From: JAATGA01 sp047605605
Lineage (GTDB): Bacteria; Pseudomonadota; Alphaproteobacteria; Rhodobacterales; Rhodobacteraceae
Assembly (NCBI GenBank): GCA_047605605.1
Contig: JASGFG010000004.1
Coordinates: forward strand, 1-64,000
DNA length: 64,000 nt
Direction of reading: 5' to 3'
Shown here: in pieces, positions 26,562 to 34,699 of the stretch
How the letters are laid out: each line of letters starts with the position of its first letter
Position numbering within the stretch: position 1 is the stretch's first letter
Made by a program: the position numbers and the translations under genes
The notes under the pieces: model-generated
The model's database searches: none
Seen by the model: only the letters and a program-made list of their open reading frames with translations
What the model was told of the DNA's origin: nothing

Positions 26562-27464
26562 ATGGCACGAACAGACGAGCGATTCCGCCAGGCCTATAAC
26601 CGGCTGCTCGACCGCTGTGACGGAATGGAGCCGGGCGAAAGCCTTGCGGCTGAAACACTGCTGGCCGAGGATCTGGATGTCAGCCGGACAGTCGTTCGCG
26701 CCGCGCTGGAACGGATGCGGGATGAGGGTATCATCCGCTGGGAAGGGCGCGAGAAGACATTGTTGCGCCCGGCGACGGCTTCGGACCGGGTTGCCACCTC
26801 GGCCTCTGCGGTTTCCGACGAAGAACTGGAGCGCTTGGCGCTGGACTGGATTCTGCGTTTCGATGTGCCGCCTGGAACGGCCCTGAACATCACCGAACTG
26901 GCGCGGCGCTTCGGCGTTCCGGCTCATGCGCTTCAGTCTTATCTGGCATCCCTCTCCCGCTTTGGCCTTGTGCGTCGGCGACCGCGCGGGGGGTGGGAAA
27001 TGGTCGGCTTCACCCGCGACTTCGCGATCGAACTGTCAGACTTCCGCATGATCCTGGAGCTGAATGCAGTCTCCCACCTGGTGTCGCTGCCACCGGAAAA
27101 CCCGATCTGGAGCAGGCTCGATGCGATGGAGGAAGACCACCGCCGCCTTGCCGCAGAGATCGACACCCGCTTCCATGATTTCTCGTTTCTGGACGAGCAG
27201 TTTCACAGCATCATCGGCGGCACGGTGCGGAACCGTTTTGTCGAGGAATTCCAGAAGATCATCTCGCTGATTTTCCATTATCACTATCAGTGGGACAAGA
27301 AAGATGAGCGCGAGCGAAACGCCGCCGCAATTCAAGAGCATCTGCGCCTGATCGACGCGCTGAAATGGCGTGATGAGGCGGCCGCACTGGCGGCGGCGCG
27401 TGACCATCTGCGCACCTCTAAACAGACGCTGCTATCATCCCTGCGCAGCCACGCGCTGGCCTGA
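26562..27464 (+). CDS. GntR/FadR-type regulator with an apparent second winged helix
   Basis: About 300 residues. First GntR winged helix at about 8-66 (LAEDLDVSRTVVRAALERMRDEGII). A second wHTH-like block follows at about 86-150 (LNITELARRFGVPAHALQSY, then LSRFGLVRRRPRGGW). An FCD-like helical ligand domain covers about 155-290 with metal-type residues in DFRMILELNAV and FLDEQFHSII. Standard FadR proteins have one DNA-binding domain and about 230 residues. Start at MARTDE behind GAGG. Sits inside the L-galactose locus and probably responds to one of its acids. Confidence 0.82.
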   Translation: MARTDERFRQAYNRLLDRCDGMEPGESLAAETLLAEDLDVSRTVVRAALERMRDEGIIRWEGREKTLLRPATASDRVATSASAVSDEELERLALDWILRFDVPPGTALNITELARRFGVPAHALQSYLASLSRFGLVRRRPRGGWEMVGFTRDFAIELSDFRMILELNAVSHLVSLPPENPIWSRLDAMEEDHRRLAAEIDTRFHDFSFLDEQFHSIIGGTVRNRFVEEFQKIISLIFHYHYQWDKKDERERNAAAIQEHLRLIDALKWRDEAAALAAARDHLRTSKQTLLSSLRSHALA

Positions 27465-27466
27465 AT

Positions 27467-28432
27467 TCAGACCAGCACCGCGTCAGCCGTGGCAGGCCAA
27501 GGCGCATTGATCGCGTCAAGGTTACGATCCAGCGACGCCACGTTCGACGTGCCGATAAGGACAGATGCGGCCTCGGTTCGCGTCATCGCAAAGCGGAGCG
27601 CGGCTGTCGCCAGTGATACGCCCACCGCGGCGGCTCGGTTCTGAAGCCTTGTCACCTGTTCAAGGATTTCGCGGCTGGCCGGGGCATAGTCATAGGTCGC
27701 GCCGGGTTTGGCGCCGGTTGCAAGAATGCCGGAATTGAAGATACCGCCCAGCACCAGACTGGTGCCATGCTCGTGGCAAAGAGGAACCAGCGCGGTCTCG
27801 GCGCTGCGGTCCAGCAAAGTCCAGCGCCCGGCCAACAGGATTACGTCCAGCGGTCGTTCACGCAGGATGTCAACGCAGACTTCGTTCTCGTTCACGCCCA
27901 GACCGATGGCGCCGATCCGGCCCTGTCGTTTCAGACGTTCCAGCCGGTCAAGCCCCGAACCCAGCAAGTCGGCCATGTGACGCGCATTGTCAGCACCATG
28001 TGTATAGCTGCCGATATCATGAACGAAAACAATATCAATGCGCGACGTGCCAAGCCTTTGGCAGCTTTGCTCAAAGGAGGCCTCGATCCCGTCGCCTGTG
28101 TAATCATAGCGCACGGCATTGGGCAGCGGCTCGACAAATCCATCCGCTTCGGGCAGGTGCGGTCCCGGTGACAGGAGCCGCCCGACCTTGGTCGAAACGA
28201 CATAGTCCTCCCGGTTCCGCCCGCGCAAGAACGCGCCAAGGCGCTGCTCGGAAAGGCCGCGACCGTAATGGGGCGCCGTGTCGAAATAGCGGATCCCATG
28301 ATTCCAGGCGCGGGCCAGAACGGCCTCGGCCGCCCCCTCCTCCAGCTTGCGGTAGAGGTTTCCGAGGCCGGAACATCCAAAGGAAATCGCGGTGACCGCC
28401 ACATCTGTCCTGCCGATCCGGTTGGTTTTCAT
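27467..28432 (-). CDS. Aldo/keto reductase, probable L-galactose 1-dehydrogenase
   Basis: About 321 residues, (beta/alpha)8 AKR of the D-threo-aldose/L-fucose dehydrogenase group. Catalytic tetrad: D and Y in FDTAPHYGRGLSE, K in VVSTKVGRLL, H in VFVHDIG. SVLIGTSN near the C-terminus binds NAD(P). Would oxidise the C1 of the pyranose L-sugar to a 1,5-lactone, the product taken by the lactonase next door. L-fucose or D-arabinose are alternative substrates. Overlaps the start region of the next gene by four bases; convergent with gntR. Confidence 0.85.
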   Translation of the reverse strand: MKTNRIGRTDVAVTAISFGCSGLGNLYRKLEEGAAEAVLARAWNHGIRYFDTAPHYGRGLSEQRLGAFLRGRNREDYVVSTKVGRLLSPGPHLPEADGFVEPLPNAVRYDYTGDGIEASFEQSCQRLGTSRIDIVFVHDIGSYTHGADNARHMADLLGSGLDRLERLKRQGRIGAIGLGVNENEVCVDILRERPLDVILLAGRWTLLDRSAETALVPLCHEHGTSLVLGGIFNSGILATGAKPGATYDYAPASREILEQVTRLQNRAAAVGVSLATAALRFAMTRTEAASVLIGTSNVASLDRNLDAINAPWPATADAVLV

Positions 28433-29547
28433 GCTGCGGCCCCCTGCCCCGCCACGATCATGCGCAGCCTTGGCGCGGCAACATCAACGCCCAGAGTTCT
28501 GGCCCAGTCCAGCAATGCACCGATGCGTCGCCGCACCTTTTCGGCATGGTTCTGCGCGATGTCAGACAGCTTGTGATCGAGGAAGGGATTGGCAAAGCGG
28601 TCGAGTGTCGTGGCCACATATTCCACCGCCTCAACCCCGTAGCCTGCGGCAGCAAAGACCGGCAGAACCTCGTCCCGGTAGAGCGTTTCAAGATCATCGC
28701 GCAGCGCCCTGTCGGCAAGCCTGTCCCGCACCAGCGGAGAGGCCTCTCCGCCCTGGGACAGCCAGCCTGCGACCAGATAGCTGTGGCCGAGGTTCAGAAT
28801 ATGCAGCTTCAGCTTCTCGATCCGGTCAAGGTCGGGAACAAGCCGCACCGCCGGGTGGCGGCAGGGCAGCGTCAGGCCCGGATGCGCTTCGATGGCCCAG
28901 AGCGCATAGGGCTCGGCCACCGCGCCGGCGGGCTCCAGCGGCTCGGACACGATCCGGTCGACCAGAGAATTGCCGAAGATCACCTCGCCCTCAATCCAAT
29001 TCGCCAGAGCCGGGTCAAGGGCGTGCGCAATATCCAGAACCCGGCGGCGCAACCGATCACCATTGCGCGCAACCAGTTCGGTGGGCAACACGGTCAGTCC
29101 CGGCCCGCCCGCCCGGAACCGTGCCCCGAGCAAATGCGTCAGCTTCGCCGGATAAGACATCTGCTGATCAAACTCCGGCGCGGCGTCCTGGGGCTGCGCG
29201 ATCCAACCGGAATCGGCGGTATTTGACAGGATCACCCGGGCCTCTTCGATGGCGATCCGGCAGATCTCCGGCCAGTCCGTGGCGGTGGACAGCGCACGGA
29301 TGACCGAGGTCACGCGCGTTTCATGCCGCACATGCCTGCCGCCATCCAGCCCCTCGATCCGCACCGGAAAGCCGCCTGGCGCAGCCAGCGCGGCCAGCCT
29401 TTTGCTGCGCCCCGCGTCGCCGCTGGATTGCACGACGGCCACAGGGCCAAGCGCATCACCGCGTTCCATCGCCTCGGATATGAACAGGTCGGCATGGGCC
29501 TGAAGAAACCGGCTGGTTCCGAATTGCAGGATCGGCGTGATTGACAT
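28429..29547 (-). CDS. Mannitol-dehydrogenase-family protein, probable tagaturonate reductase
   Basis: About 372 residues of the long-chain polyol dehydrogenase family (UxaB/UxuB/MtlD). N-terminal ILQFGTSRFLQAHADLFI, middle FGNSLVDRIV, catalytic-helix type KLKLHILNLGHSYLVAGW. Shorter than E. coli UxaB (about 480). Would reduce D-tagaturonate to D-altronate, which the UxaA protein then dehydrates. Fructuronate reductase is the main alternative. Start at MSITPIL behind GGAGGAT. Confidence 0.8.
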   Translation of the reverse strand: MSITPILQFGTSRFLQAHADLFISEAMERGDALGPVAVVQSSGDAGRSKRLAALAAPGGFPVRIEGLDGGRHVRHETRVTSVIRALSTATDWPEICRIAIEEARVILSNTADSGWIAQPQDAAPEFDQQMSYPAKLTHLLGARFRAGGPGLTVLPTELVARNGDRLRRRVLDIAHALDPALANWIEGEVIFGNSLVDRIVSEPLEPAGAVAEPYALWAIEAHPGLTLPCRHPAVRLVPDLDRIEKLKLHILNLGHSYLVAGWLSQGGEASPLVRDRLADRALRDDLETLYRDEVLPVFAAAGYGVEAVEYVATTLDRFANPFLDHKLSDIAQNHAEKVRRRIGALLDWARTLGVDVAAPRLRMIVAGQGAAA

Positions 29548-29632
29548 GGTATCCTCCGGACCGTTACAGTTCTTAATCATAACATACAGTCTGTCAAGCA
29601 AAGGTATCGGTGGACTGTTGCGGGGGGGAAGG
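29548..29632. promoter_or_regulatory. Divergent promoter region, reductase/dehydrogenase versus lactonase-kinase-mutarotase
   Basis: 85 bp between two divergent starts, AT-rich in the middle. On the minus strand TTGACA (from TGTCAA at 29593-29598) could be a -35 box. The CTGTCAA here also occurs in the gntR-permease gap, so it may be part of a shared regulator site. Confidence 0.4.
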
Positions 29633-30466
29633 ATGATCGACGCGCATCAGCATTTCTGGAGCTTGTCCCGGGGCGACTATTCGTGGCCGAATGACAGCGT
29701 CGAGCCGATCTTTCGCGACTTCTGCCCCGACGATCTGTCTCCGCTTTTGCAGCGGGCAGGCGTGTCGCGGACCATCCTGGTGCAGGCAACCGATACCGTT
29801 GCCGAGACTGAATGGCTGCTGGAACTCCCGCGGACTTTTCCGGCCGTGGCTGGCGTCGTCGGCTGGGTCGATCTGTCCGCCCCGGATGCGATTGTCATGA
29901 TCGACCGTCTGCGTGCCGATCCGCTGTTGAAGGGTCTGCGCCCGATGCTGCAGAACATCCAAGAGACCGACTGGATCCTTCGCCCCGAGGTGGCGCCCTC
30001 CCTTGCGCATATGGAGCGCGTCGGGCTGCGCTTCGACGCATTGATCCAGCCGCGTCATTTGCCTTCGATCCTGGCACTTGCCGGGCGGTATCCCGATCTG
30101 CCCATTGTCATCGACCATCTGGCCAAGCCCCGGATGGGTGCCGGCATCACGCCCGATGATGCCTGGGCGAACGGAATGCGCACCCTTGCCGCGCGACCGA
30201 ATGTCTGGTGCAAGCTTTCGGGGATGATCACCGAGATTGGCCCGGGCTGGCAACCTGAAGACCTTGCCCCCTTTGCTGCCCTGGTGCTGGATGCGTTCGG
30301 CCCGTCGCGCTGCATGTTCGGCTCTGACTGGCCGGTGGTTACTCTTGCGGGCAGCTATCAGGGCTGGATGGACATGGCGCAGACCCTTACCGCCAGGTTC
30401 TCGGCTGCGGAAAAGGAACGGGTTTTTGCCACTTCGGCAGCCGAATTCTATGGGTTGGAGAAATGA
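29633..30466 (+). CDS. Amidohydrolase-family sugar lactonase (L-galactono/L-fucono-1,5-lactonase type)
   Basis: About 277 residues, amidohydrolase_2 family. MIDAHQHFWSL carries the HxH-like metal site, VIDHLAKP and WCKLSGM the middle ligands, FGSDWPV the catalytic Asp. This is the pattern of L-fuconolactonases (COG3618). Hydrolyses the 1,5-lactone made by the aldo/keto reductase. ATG behind GGGGGGGAAGG. Overlaps the kinase by four bases. Confidence 0.86.
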   Translation: MIDAHQHFWSLSRGDYSWPNDSVEPIFRDFCPDDLSPLLQRAGVSRTILVQATDTVAETEWLLELPRTFPAVAGVVGWVDLSAPDAIVMIDRLRADPLLKGLRPMLQNIQETDWILRPEVAPSLAHMERVGLRFDALIQPRHLPSILALAGRYPDLPIVIDHLAKPRMGAGITPDDAWANGMRTLAARPNVWCKLSGMITEIGPGWQPEDLAPFAALVLDAFGPSRCMFGSDWPVVTLAGSYQGWMDMAQTLTARFSAAEKERVFATSAAEFYGLEK

Positions 30467-31389
30467 TGCAGCTTCTGTGCATCGGCGAGGCCATGGCCGA
30501 ACTGCGAAAAGGCAGCGACGGGTTTGCCGTCGGCTTCGCGGGCGACACGTTCAATACCGCAGTCTATTGTCGGCGGCTGCTTCCCGCCGCGATGAAGGTC
30601 GGCTTTCTGACGCGGATCGGCACCGACCCCCTGTCCTCGGGCTTTCTTGCGCTCGCTGAGGCCGAAAACATAGACGCCACTTCGATCCGTCGCGATCCGT
30701 CGCATAATTTCGGCATCTATTCGGTCCAGACCGATGCTTCGGGCGAAAGGTCGTTCCACTACTGGCGCAACGATTCCGCTGCGCGGAAGATGTTCCAGGC
30801 TGATGAAGATTTTGGGGCGCTCTCGCAGGCCGGGATTGTCTATCTCTCGGCCATCACACTGGCGATCATCGCCCCTGCCGCGCGCGAGGCGCTGCTGTCC
30901 CACCTTGCCGGGCTGCGAGCCAAAGGCATCAGGATCGCCTTCGATTCGAACTACCGGCCACGTCTTTGGCAGGATGCCGCAACTGCCCGCGACTGGATCA
31001 GCCGGATGTGGCGGATGACCGACATCGCCTTGCCCTCGGCCGATGATGAGCGCGCCCTGTTCGGCGACGCGGATGATGCCGCGGTTCTTGCCCGGTTGCG
31101 CGATGCGGGGTGCCGGGCCGGTGCGCTGAAATGCGGCGAGTCCGGCCCGCGCGCCATTGCCGAGGGTGTCCCGACCGGCCACTTCCCTGCCGCCACCCAT
31201 GTCCTTGATACAACCGCCGCCGGCGACAGCTTTAACGGAGCCTTCCTTGCCGCGCTGATCCTCGATCGGGACGAGAAAACAGCCATGCACTGGGGCCATC
31301 AGATGGCAAGTGCCGTAATTGGCCAGCCCGGCGCCATCGTGCCCAATACCCCGCAGCTTCAGGATAGCCGCCATGCTTCGCAATATTGA
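30463..31389 (+). CDS. kdgK: 2-keto-3-deoxygluconate kinase (PfkB family)
   Basis: About 308 residues. FAGDTFNTAVYCRRLLP near the N-terminus, FHYWRNDSAARKMF (the KDG-kinase substrate motif) and the PfkB signature DTTAAGDSFNGAFLAAL. Phosphorylates the product of altronate dehydratase to KDPG. No KDPG aldolase is in the window, so cleavage must use one encoded elsewhere. Overlaps both neighbours, so it is translationally coupled. Confidence 0.88.
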   Translation: MMQLLCIGEAMAELRKGSDGFAVGFAGDTFNTAVYCRRLLPAAMKVGFLTRIGTDPLSSGFLALAEAENIDATSIRRDPSHNFGIYSVQTDASGERSFHYWRNDSAARKMFQADEDFGALSQAGIVYLSAITLAIIAPAAREALLSHLAGLRAKGIRIAFDSNYRPRLWQDAATARDWISRMWRMTDIALPSADDERALFGDADDAAVLARLRDAGCRAGALKCGESGPRAIAEGVPTGHFPAATHVLDTTAAGDSFNGAFLAALILDRDEKTAMHWGHQMASAVIGQPGAIVPNTPQLQDSRHASQY

Positions 31390-31813
31390 TCCGCTCATCA
31401 ACCCCGACCTGCTTTATGCGTTGGCGCGCATGGGGCACGGCGACGAGATCGTGATTACCGACGCCAATTTCCCTTCGGCCGCCATCGCGGCCCAAAGCGT
31501 GACCGGGCGAGAGCTGCATATCGGCTGTGATGTGGTCAGGGCGCTCGGCGCGGTGCTGTCGCTTTTCCCGCTGGATGAACATCAGCCGGATCCGGTCGTG
31601 ACCATGCAGGTCGTCGGCGCACCAGAGGAATGCCCCGCAACAGTGGCCGACGCGCTGCCGCTGCTTGCGGCCGCCGGGGTTGAACCGACAACAATCGAGC
31701 GTTTCGCCTTCTATGAACGGGCGAAAACCGCCTTCGCCGTGCTGCGCACCGCCGATGCGCGACCCTATGGCAACTTCATCCTCCGCAAAGGGGTGATCAA
31801 CCCGATCCGATGA
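31373..31813 (+). CDS. fucU: RbsD/FucU-family mutarotase
   Basis: About 146 residues, matching FucU along its length: INPDLLYALARMGHGDEIVITDANFP, CDVVRALGAVLSLFPLD, IERFAFYERAKTAFAVL, YGNFILRKGV. Interconverts alpha and beta anomers of L-fucose-type sugars, including L-galactose, which differs from L-fucose only by a 6-hydroxyl. Starts inside the kinase gene (17-bp overlap). Its presence supports a free hexose entering the pathway. Confidence 0.9.
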   Translation: MLRNIDPLINPDLLYALARMGHGDEIVITDANFPSAAIAAQSVTGRELHIGCDVVRALGAVLSLFPLDEHQPDPVVTMQVVGAPEECPATVADALPLLAAAGVEPTTIERFAFYERAKTAFAVLRTADARPYGNFILRKGVINPIR

Positions 31814-31814
31814 C

Positions 31815-31847
31815 GGCGGGCGGACATCCCTCATCGGAGAGCCCGCC
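31815..31847 (+). terminator. Possible stem-loop after fucU
   Basis: GGCGGGC at 31815-31821 and GCCCGCC at 31841-31847 can pair across a 19-base loop right after the stop. No U-tract; weak candidate for the end of the lactonase-kinase-mutarotase operon. Confidence 0.35.
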
Positions 31848-31879
31848 CCAAGATTGCACCTGTCCCGGTTCCATTCCCG

Positions 31880-32085
31880 TCAGGCGGCCTTCTGCTCCAA
31901 GGTCCCGGGTGATTTGCCGCCCGGGGCCGAGTGTTTCCGGCGTGGGTCGGGGAAGCCATTGATGTATTCGAGGAGGGCGATCTCGACCTCACGCCAGCTA
32001 TGCCAGTCGCGCCTTCAGACCAATTCCGCCTTCGGAGGCTTGAAGAAGCTCTCGGCCGCCGAATTGTCATGGCAATTTCGCGTCC
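31880..32085 (-). pseudogene. 3' fragment of an IS3-group transposase (OrfB C-terminus)
   Basis: Read on the minus strand from about 32085: CHDNSAAESFFKPPKAEL, then a tryptophan/arginine-rich stretch, EYINGF, RRKHSAPGGKSP and the stop at 31880-31882. This is the end of the DDE catalytic domain, including the last acidic residue (E in AAESFF). Everything upstream is missing. The sequence type differs from the IS407-like remnant at 20.3 kb. It borders the L-galactose locus. Confidence 0.82.
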
Positions 32086-32098
32086 AGACATACAGGCG

Positions 32099-32977
32099 CT
32101 AGTGGCGGCGGGTGACAAGAATGGCGCAGGCAATGAGGATCGCGACCCCGATATAGGTTTGAGCATCGGGAAGCTGACGAAAGAACCACCAGCTTGCCAG
32201 CGTCGAGGTGACGATTTCGGTATAGCTGAGCGGGGCCAGAAGCGAGGCTTCGCAATAGTCATAGGCCCGCACGATCAGATACTGCCCGACCAGCCCGATC
32301 AGCGCCAGCATCACCCCGGTCAGCCATTGTTCGCCACTGGGCATCTGCCAGACCCAGATCATCAGCGGCAGCCCCAGCAGCGCGGCGATGGCATGGGTCT
32401 GGAACGTCATCACCAGCGCGGGCGTGCGTCCCGCCCCCGCTCGCACGACGATGGCATAGACCGACATGCTGGCCCCCGAAGCGAGCGCCAGAAAGCTGGC
32501 CGGCTCGAACGCGGCCGAGGTAGGGCGGATGATCAACATCGTGCCCGCGAACCCCGCGACCAGCGCGATCCAGCGCGCCGCGCTGACCCGTTCCTTCAAC
32601 AGGAAACGCGAAAGCAGGATTGTGAACAGCGGCTGCACAAAGGAAATCGCCAGCGTGTCCGCGATCGACATCCACCGCAGCGCGGAAAAGAAGAAGATGC
32701 CGGTGCACAGGCTGCTGAACCCCATCAGCAGCGGCTGCCACACCGGGCCAGTGCCGAAAAGCGTGGCGCGCGACAGGCGGCGCGCCCCGATCATCGCGGG
32801 CAACAGCAGGATCGTGCCAAAGGCCATCCGCATGAAGATGATCTGAAGCGCCGACAGCCCCTGCTGCGCCAGCTGCTTGGCGAAAACGTCGATCATCGGC
32901 ACCAGTGCCATGGCGGCCAGCATCAGCGCGATGCCGGTGCCGGTCTGCCGTTGGGGCAAGGGGGCCGAAAGCGTCAT
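32099..32977 (-). CDS. EamA/DMT-superfamily membrane transporter
   Basis: About 292 residues with ten predicted membrane helices in two EamA repeats (first around 15-140, second around 150-285). GTGIALMLAAMALVPMIDVFAKQLAQ opens it and ILIACAILVTRRH ends it. Family members export amino acids, metabolites or nucleotide sugars; the substrate cannot be named. It lies between the IS scar and the amine-type operon with a 15-bp gap to the oxidoreductase, so it may be cotranscribed. Confidence 0.85.
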   Translation of the reverse strand: MTLSAPLPQRQTGTGIALMLAAMALVPMIDVFAKQLAQQGLSALQIIFMRMAFGTILLLPAMIGARRLSRATLFGTGPVWQPLLMGFSSLCTGIFFFSALRWMSIADTLAISFVQPLFTILLSRFLLKERVSAARWIALVAGFAGTMLIIRPTSAAFEPASFLALASGASMSVYAIVVRAGAGRTPALVMTFQTHAIAALLGLPLMIWVWQMPSGEQWLTGVMLALIGLVGQYLIVRAYDYCEASLLAPLSYTEIVTSTLASWWFFRQLPDAQTYIGVAILIACAILVTRRH

Positions 32978-32992
32978 ACCCGTCGAACCGCC

Positions 32993-34297
32993 CTAGTCGA
33001 ACCACCGCGCCTTGCGGTCGAGAAAGCGATACCAGTTGCCCACCATCGGCAGGAACCACGGATTGCCGTTGTAGAACCACAGCCGCGGGAAATGCGTGTT
33101 CACCACACCGCGGTCGTGCCCCGGCACACCCAGCATCATCTCTGCCGCCCGGTGGCCCATATAGGTCGCCATCGAAATGCCGTTGCCGTTGTAGCACGAC
33201 GAATAATAGACCCCGTCCTCCATCCGGCCCAGATGGGTCACGAAATCATAGGCAAAGCAGACATTTCCCAGCCAGGAATGGGTGATCGCCGCATCCTTGA
33301 GCGAGGGGAAGGTGTGCAGCATGAACTGCCGCAGCCCCACTGCCGATTGCTGCTCGGTCGAGGTGCTGAACCGTGCGCGCCCGCCGAACAACATCCGCGT
33401 GCCATCGGGCGAGCGGCGGAAATAGTAAAGGATATGCTTGGTATCGCCTGCGACGCGGTTGTGGGGGATCAGTTGCTCCATCCGGTCCAGAGGCAGCGGC
33501 TCGGTCGCGATCATATAGCTCTGCACCGGGATGATCCGCTTGCGCAGCCAGGGCAGTTCCGGCCCGGCATAACCGTTCGTGCCCAACAGCACCTTGTCGG
33601 CCTTGATCGCCACCGTCTGCCCCGCGCCATCGGCCAGCCGCACCAGATGGCCCGCCCCGTCCCGCGTGGCGCCGGTATAGCGCCAGCCGGTAAAGATCCG
33701 CACGCCCAGCGACCGGGCGCGATTGGCCAGGGCGCGGACGTATTTCGCCGGATGGATACCGCCCTGATCATGCTTGACCAAAGCGCCGCGATAGATCGAG
33801 GTGCCCAGCACGCGGGAGACATCCGCCTCGCCCACCACCTCGAAATCGGCGCGTTTGTCGGCGGGCAGGCTGTCGCGCAGCGCCTGCATCTCGCGCAGGT
33901 CCTTGCGGCTGTGCAGCCCGGAAACCGAGCCGTTCAGTTGCAGGTCGAACGGGTCGGCCAGCGTGGCCGCGCGTTTCAACAGAAACGGCATCGACTGTTC
34001 GTAATCATCCATGATCTCGCGCGCGCGGCGGTCGCCGAACTTGCGCGCGGCATAGGCCAGATCGAATTTCGGCGCGTTGCCGATCTGCCCGCCGTTGCGG
34101 GAACTGGCGCCCTCGCCGATGCGCATGGCGTCGACGACGAACACATCCGTCACCCCCGCCTCGGCCAGGGTGATCGCCGCCGAAAGCCCGGTATAGCCCG
34201 ACCCCACGATCAGCGCGGCGCAGCTGTCCCTGTCAAAGCTGCGCTCGCCATGGGCAGGCTCGGCCTCTTCCCACCAGAAAGGCGTGGTTTTCATCAT
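32993..34297 (-). CDS. FAD-dependent oxidoreductase of the DAO/PuuB family
   Basis: About 434 residues. Dinucleotide motif ALIVGSGYTGLSAAITLAE, SSRNGGQIG (the PuuB/OrdL-type contact), IIPVQSYMIATEPL, GGRARFS and YYSSCYNGNGISMATYMG at the C-terminus. Family members oxidise gamma-glutamylputrescine or related secondary amines or amino acids. The Pot-like importer downstream in transcription and the XRE-cupin regulator resemble a puu-type putrescine cluster, but no gamma-glutamylputrescine synthetase is present, so the substrate stays open. Confidence 0.82.
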   Translation of the reverse strand: MMKTTPFWWEEAEPAHGERSFDRDSCAALIVGSGYTGLSAAITLAEAGVTDVFVVDAMRIGEGASSRNGGQIGNAPKFDLAYAARKFGDRRAREIMDDYEQSMPFLLKRAATLADPFDLQLNGSVSGLHSRKDLREMQALRDSLPADKRADFEVVGEADVSRVLGTSIYRGALVKHDQGGIHPAKYVRALANRARSLGVRIFTGWRYTGATRDGAGHLVRLADGAGQTVAIKADKVLLGTNGYAGPELPWLRKRIIPVQSYMIATEPLPLDRMEQLIPHNRVAGDTKHILYYFRRSPDGTRMLFGGRARFSTSTEQQSAVGLRQFMLHTFPSLKDAAITHSWLGNVCFAYDFVTHLGRMEDGVYYSSCYNGNGISMATYMGHRAAEMMLGVPGHDRGVVNTHFPRLWFYNGNPWFLPMVGNWYRFLDRKARWFD

Positions 34298-34333
34298 TCT
34301 TCCCCGTTCGATTGATGCCGCCGAAAACCCCGG

Positions 34334-34687
34334 TCAGATCCGGGCGGTGACGTAGAATTTGCGCACCGGCGTGATCGTGCGCCATGTGCCGCGAAAGCCC
34401 GGCTCAATCACCACCAGATCGCCGGCGCCAAAGCGGTGCGGCGTGGTGCAGCCGTCCTCGGACAGCTCGATCTCGCCTTCGATGATATAGAACTGCTCCA
34501 GCACGGAATTGTCGCGGATCATCCGATGCACACCGGGCGTTGCCGCCCAGATGCCGGTATCGACCGGGCCTTCAAGGCTGGGCCAGGTGGTGAACCGGGG
34601 GGCGCCTTCCACCACCCTGTCCGCATCGGGGGCCGAGGGAATACCTGGCCCCGTGGCGGGGGGGCTGGCAAAGCGGATCTTGTTCAT
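34334..34687 (-). CDS. Small cupin-domain protein
   Basis: About 117 residues, single cupin barrel: FYIIEGEIELSEDG and FGAGDLVVIEPGFRGTWRT are cupin motifs 1 and 2. Resembles DUF861/(S)-ureidoglycine-type cupins that accompany amine oxidoreductase and Pot-like importer genes. Role unknown. Lies between the ATPase and the oxidoreductase in one minus-strand operon. Confidence 0.82.
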   Translation of the reverse strand: MNKIRFASPPATGPGIPSAPDADRVVEGAPRFTTWPSLEGPVDTGIWAATPGVHRMIRDNSVLEQFYIIEGEIELSEDGCTTPHRFGAGDLVVIEPGFRGTWRTITPVRKFYVTARI

Positions 34688-34699
34688 CGGGCTGTCCTT

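Noticed and set aside
27467..31813. Assignment of the cluster to L-fucose.
   Set aside because: FucU, the aldo/keto reductase and lactonase would fit L-fucose, but no fuconate dehydratase or 2-keto-3-deoxy-fuconate enzymes are present, whereas tagaturonate reductase, altronate dehydratase and KDG kinase are.
20282..32085. The two IS3-family fragments as split halves of one element that flanks an inverted L-galactose island.
   Set aside because: The left one is of IS407-like type and the right one of IS3-group type, judged from OrfA/OrfB sequence style, so they are not halves of the same element.
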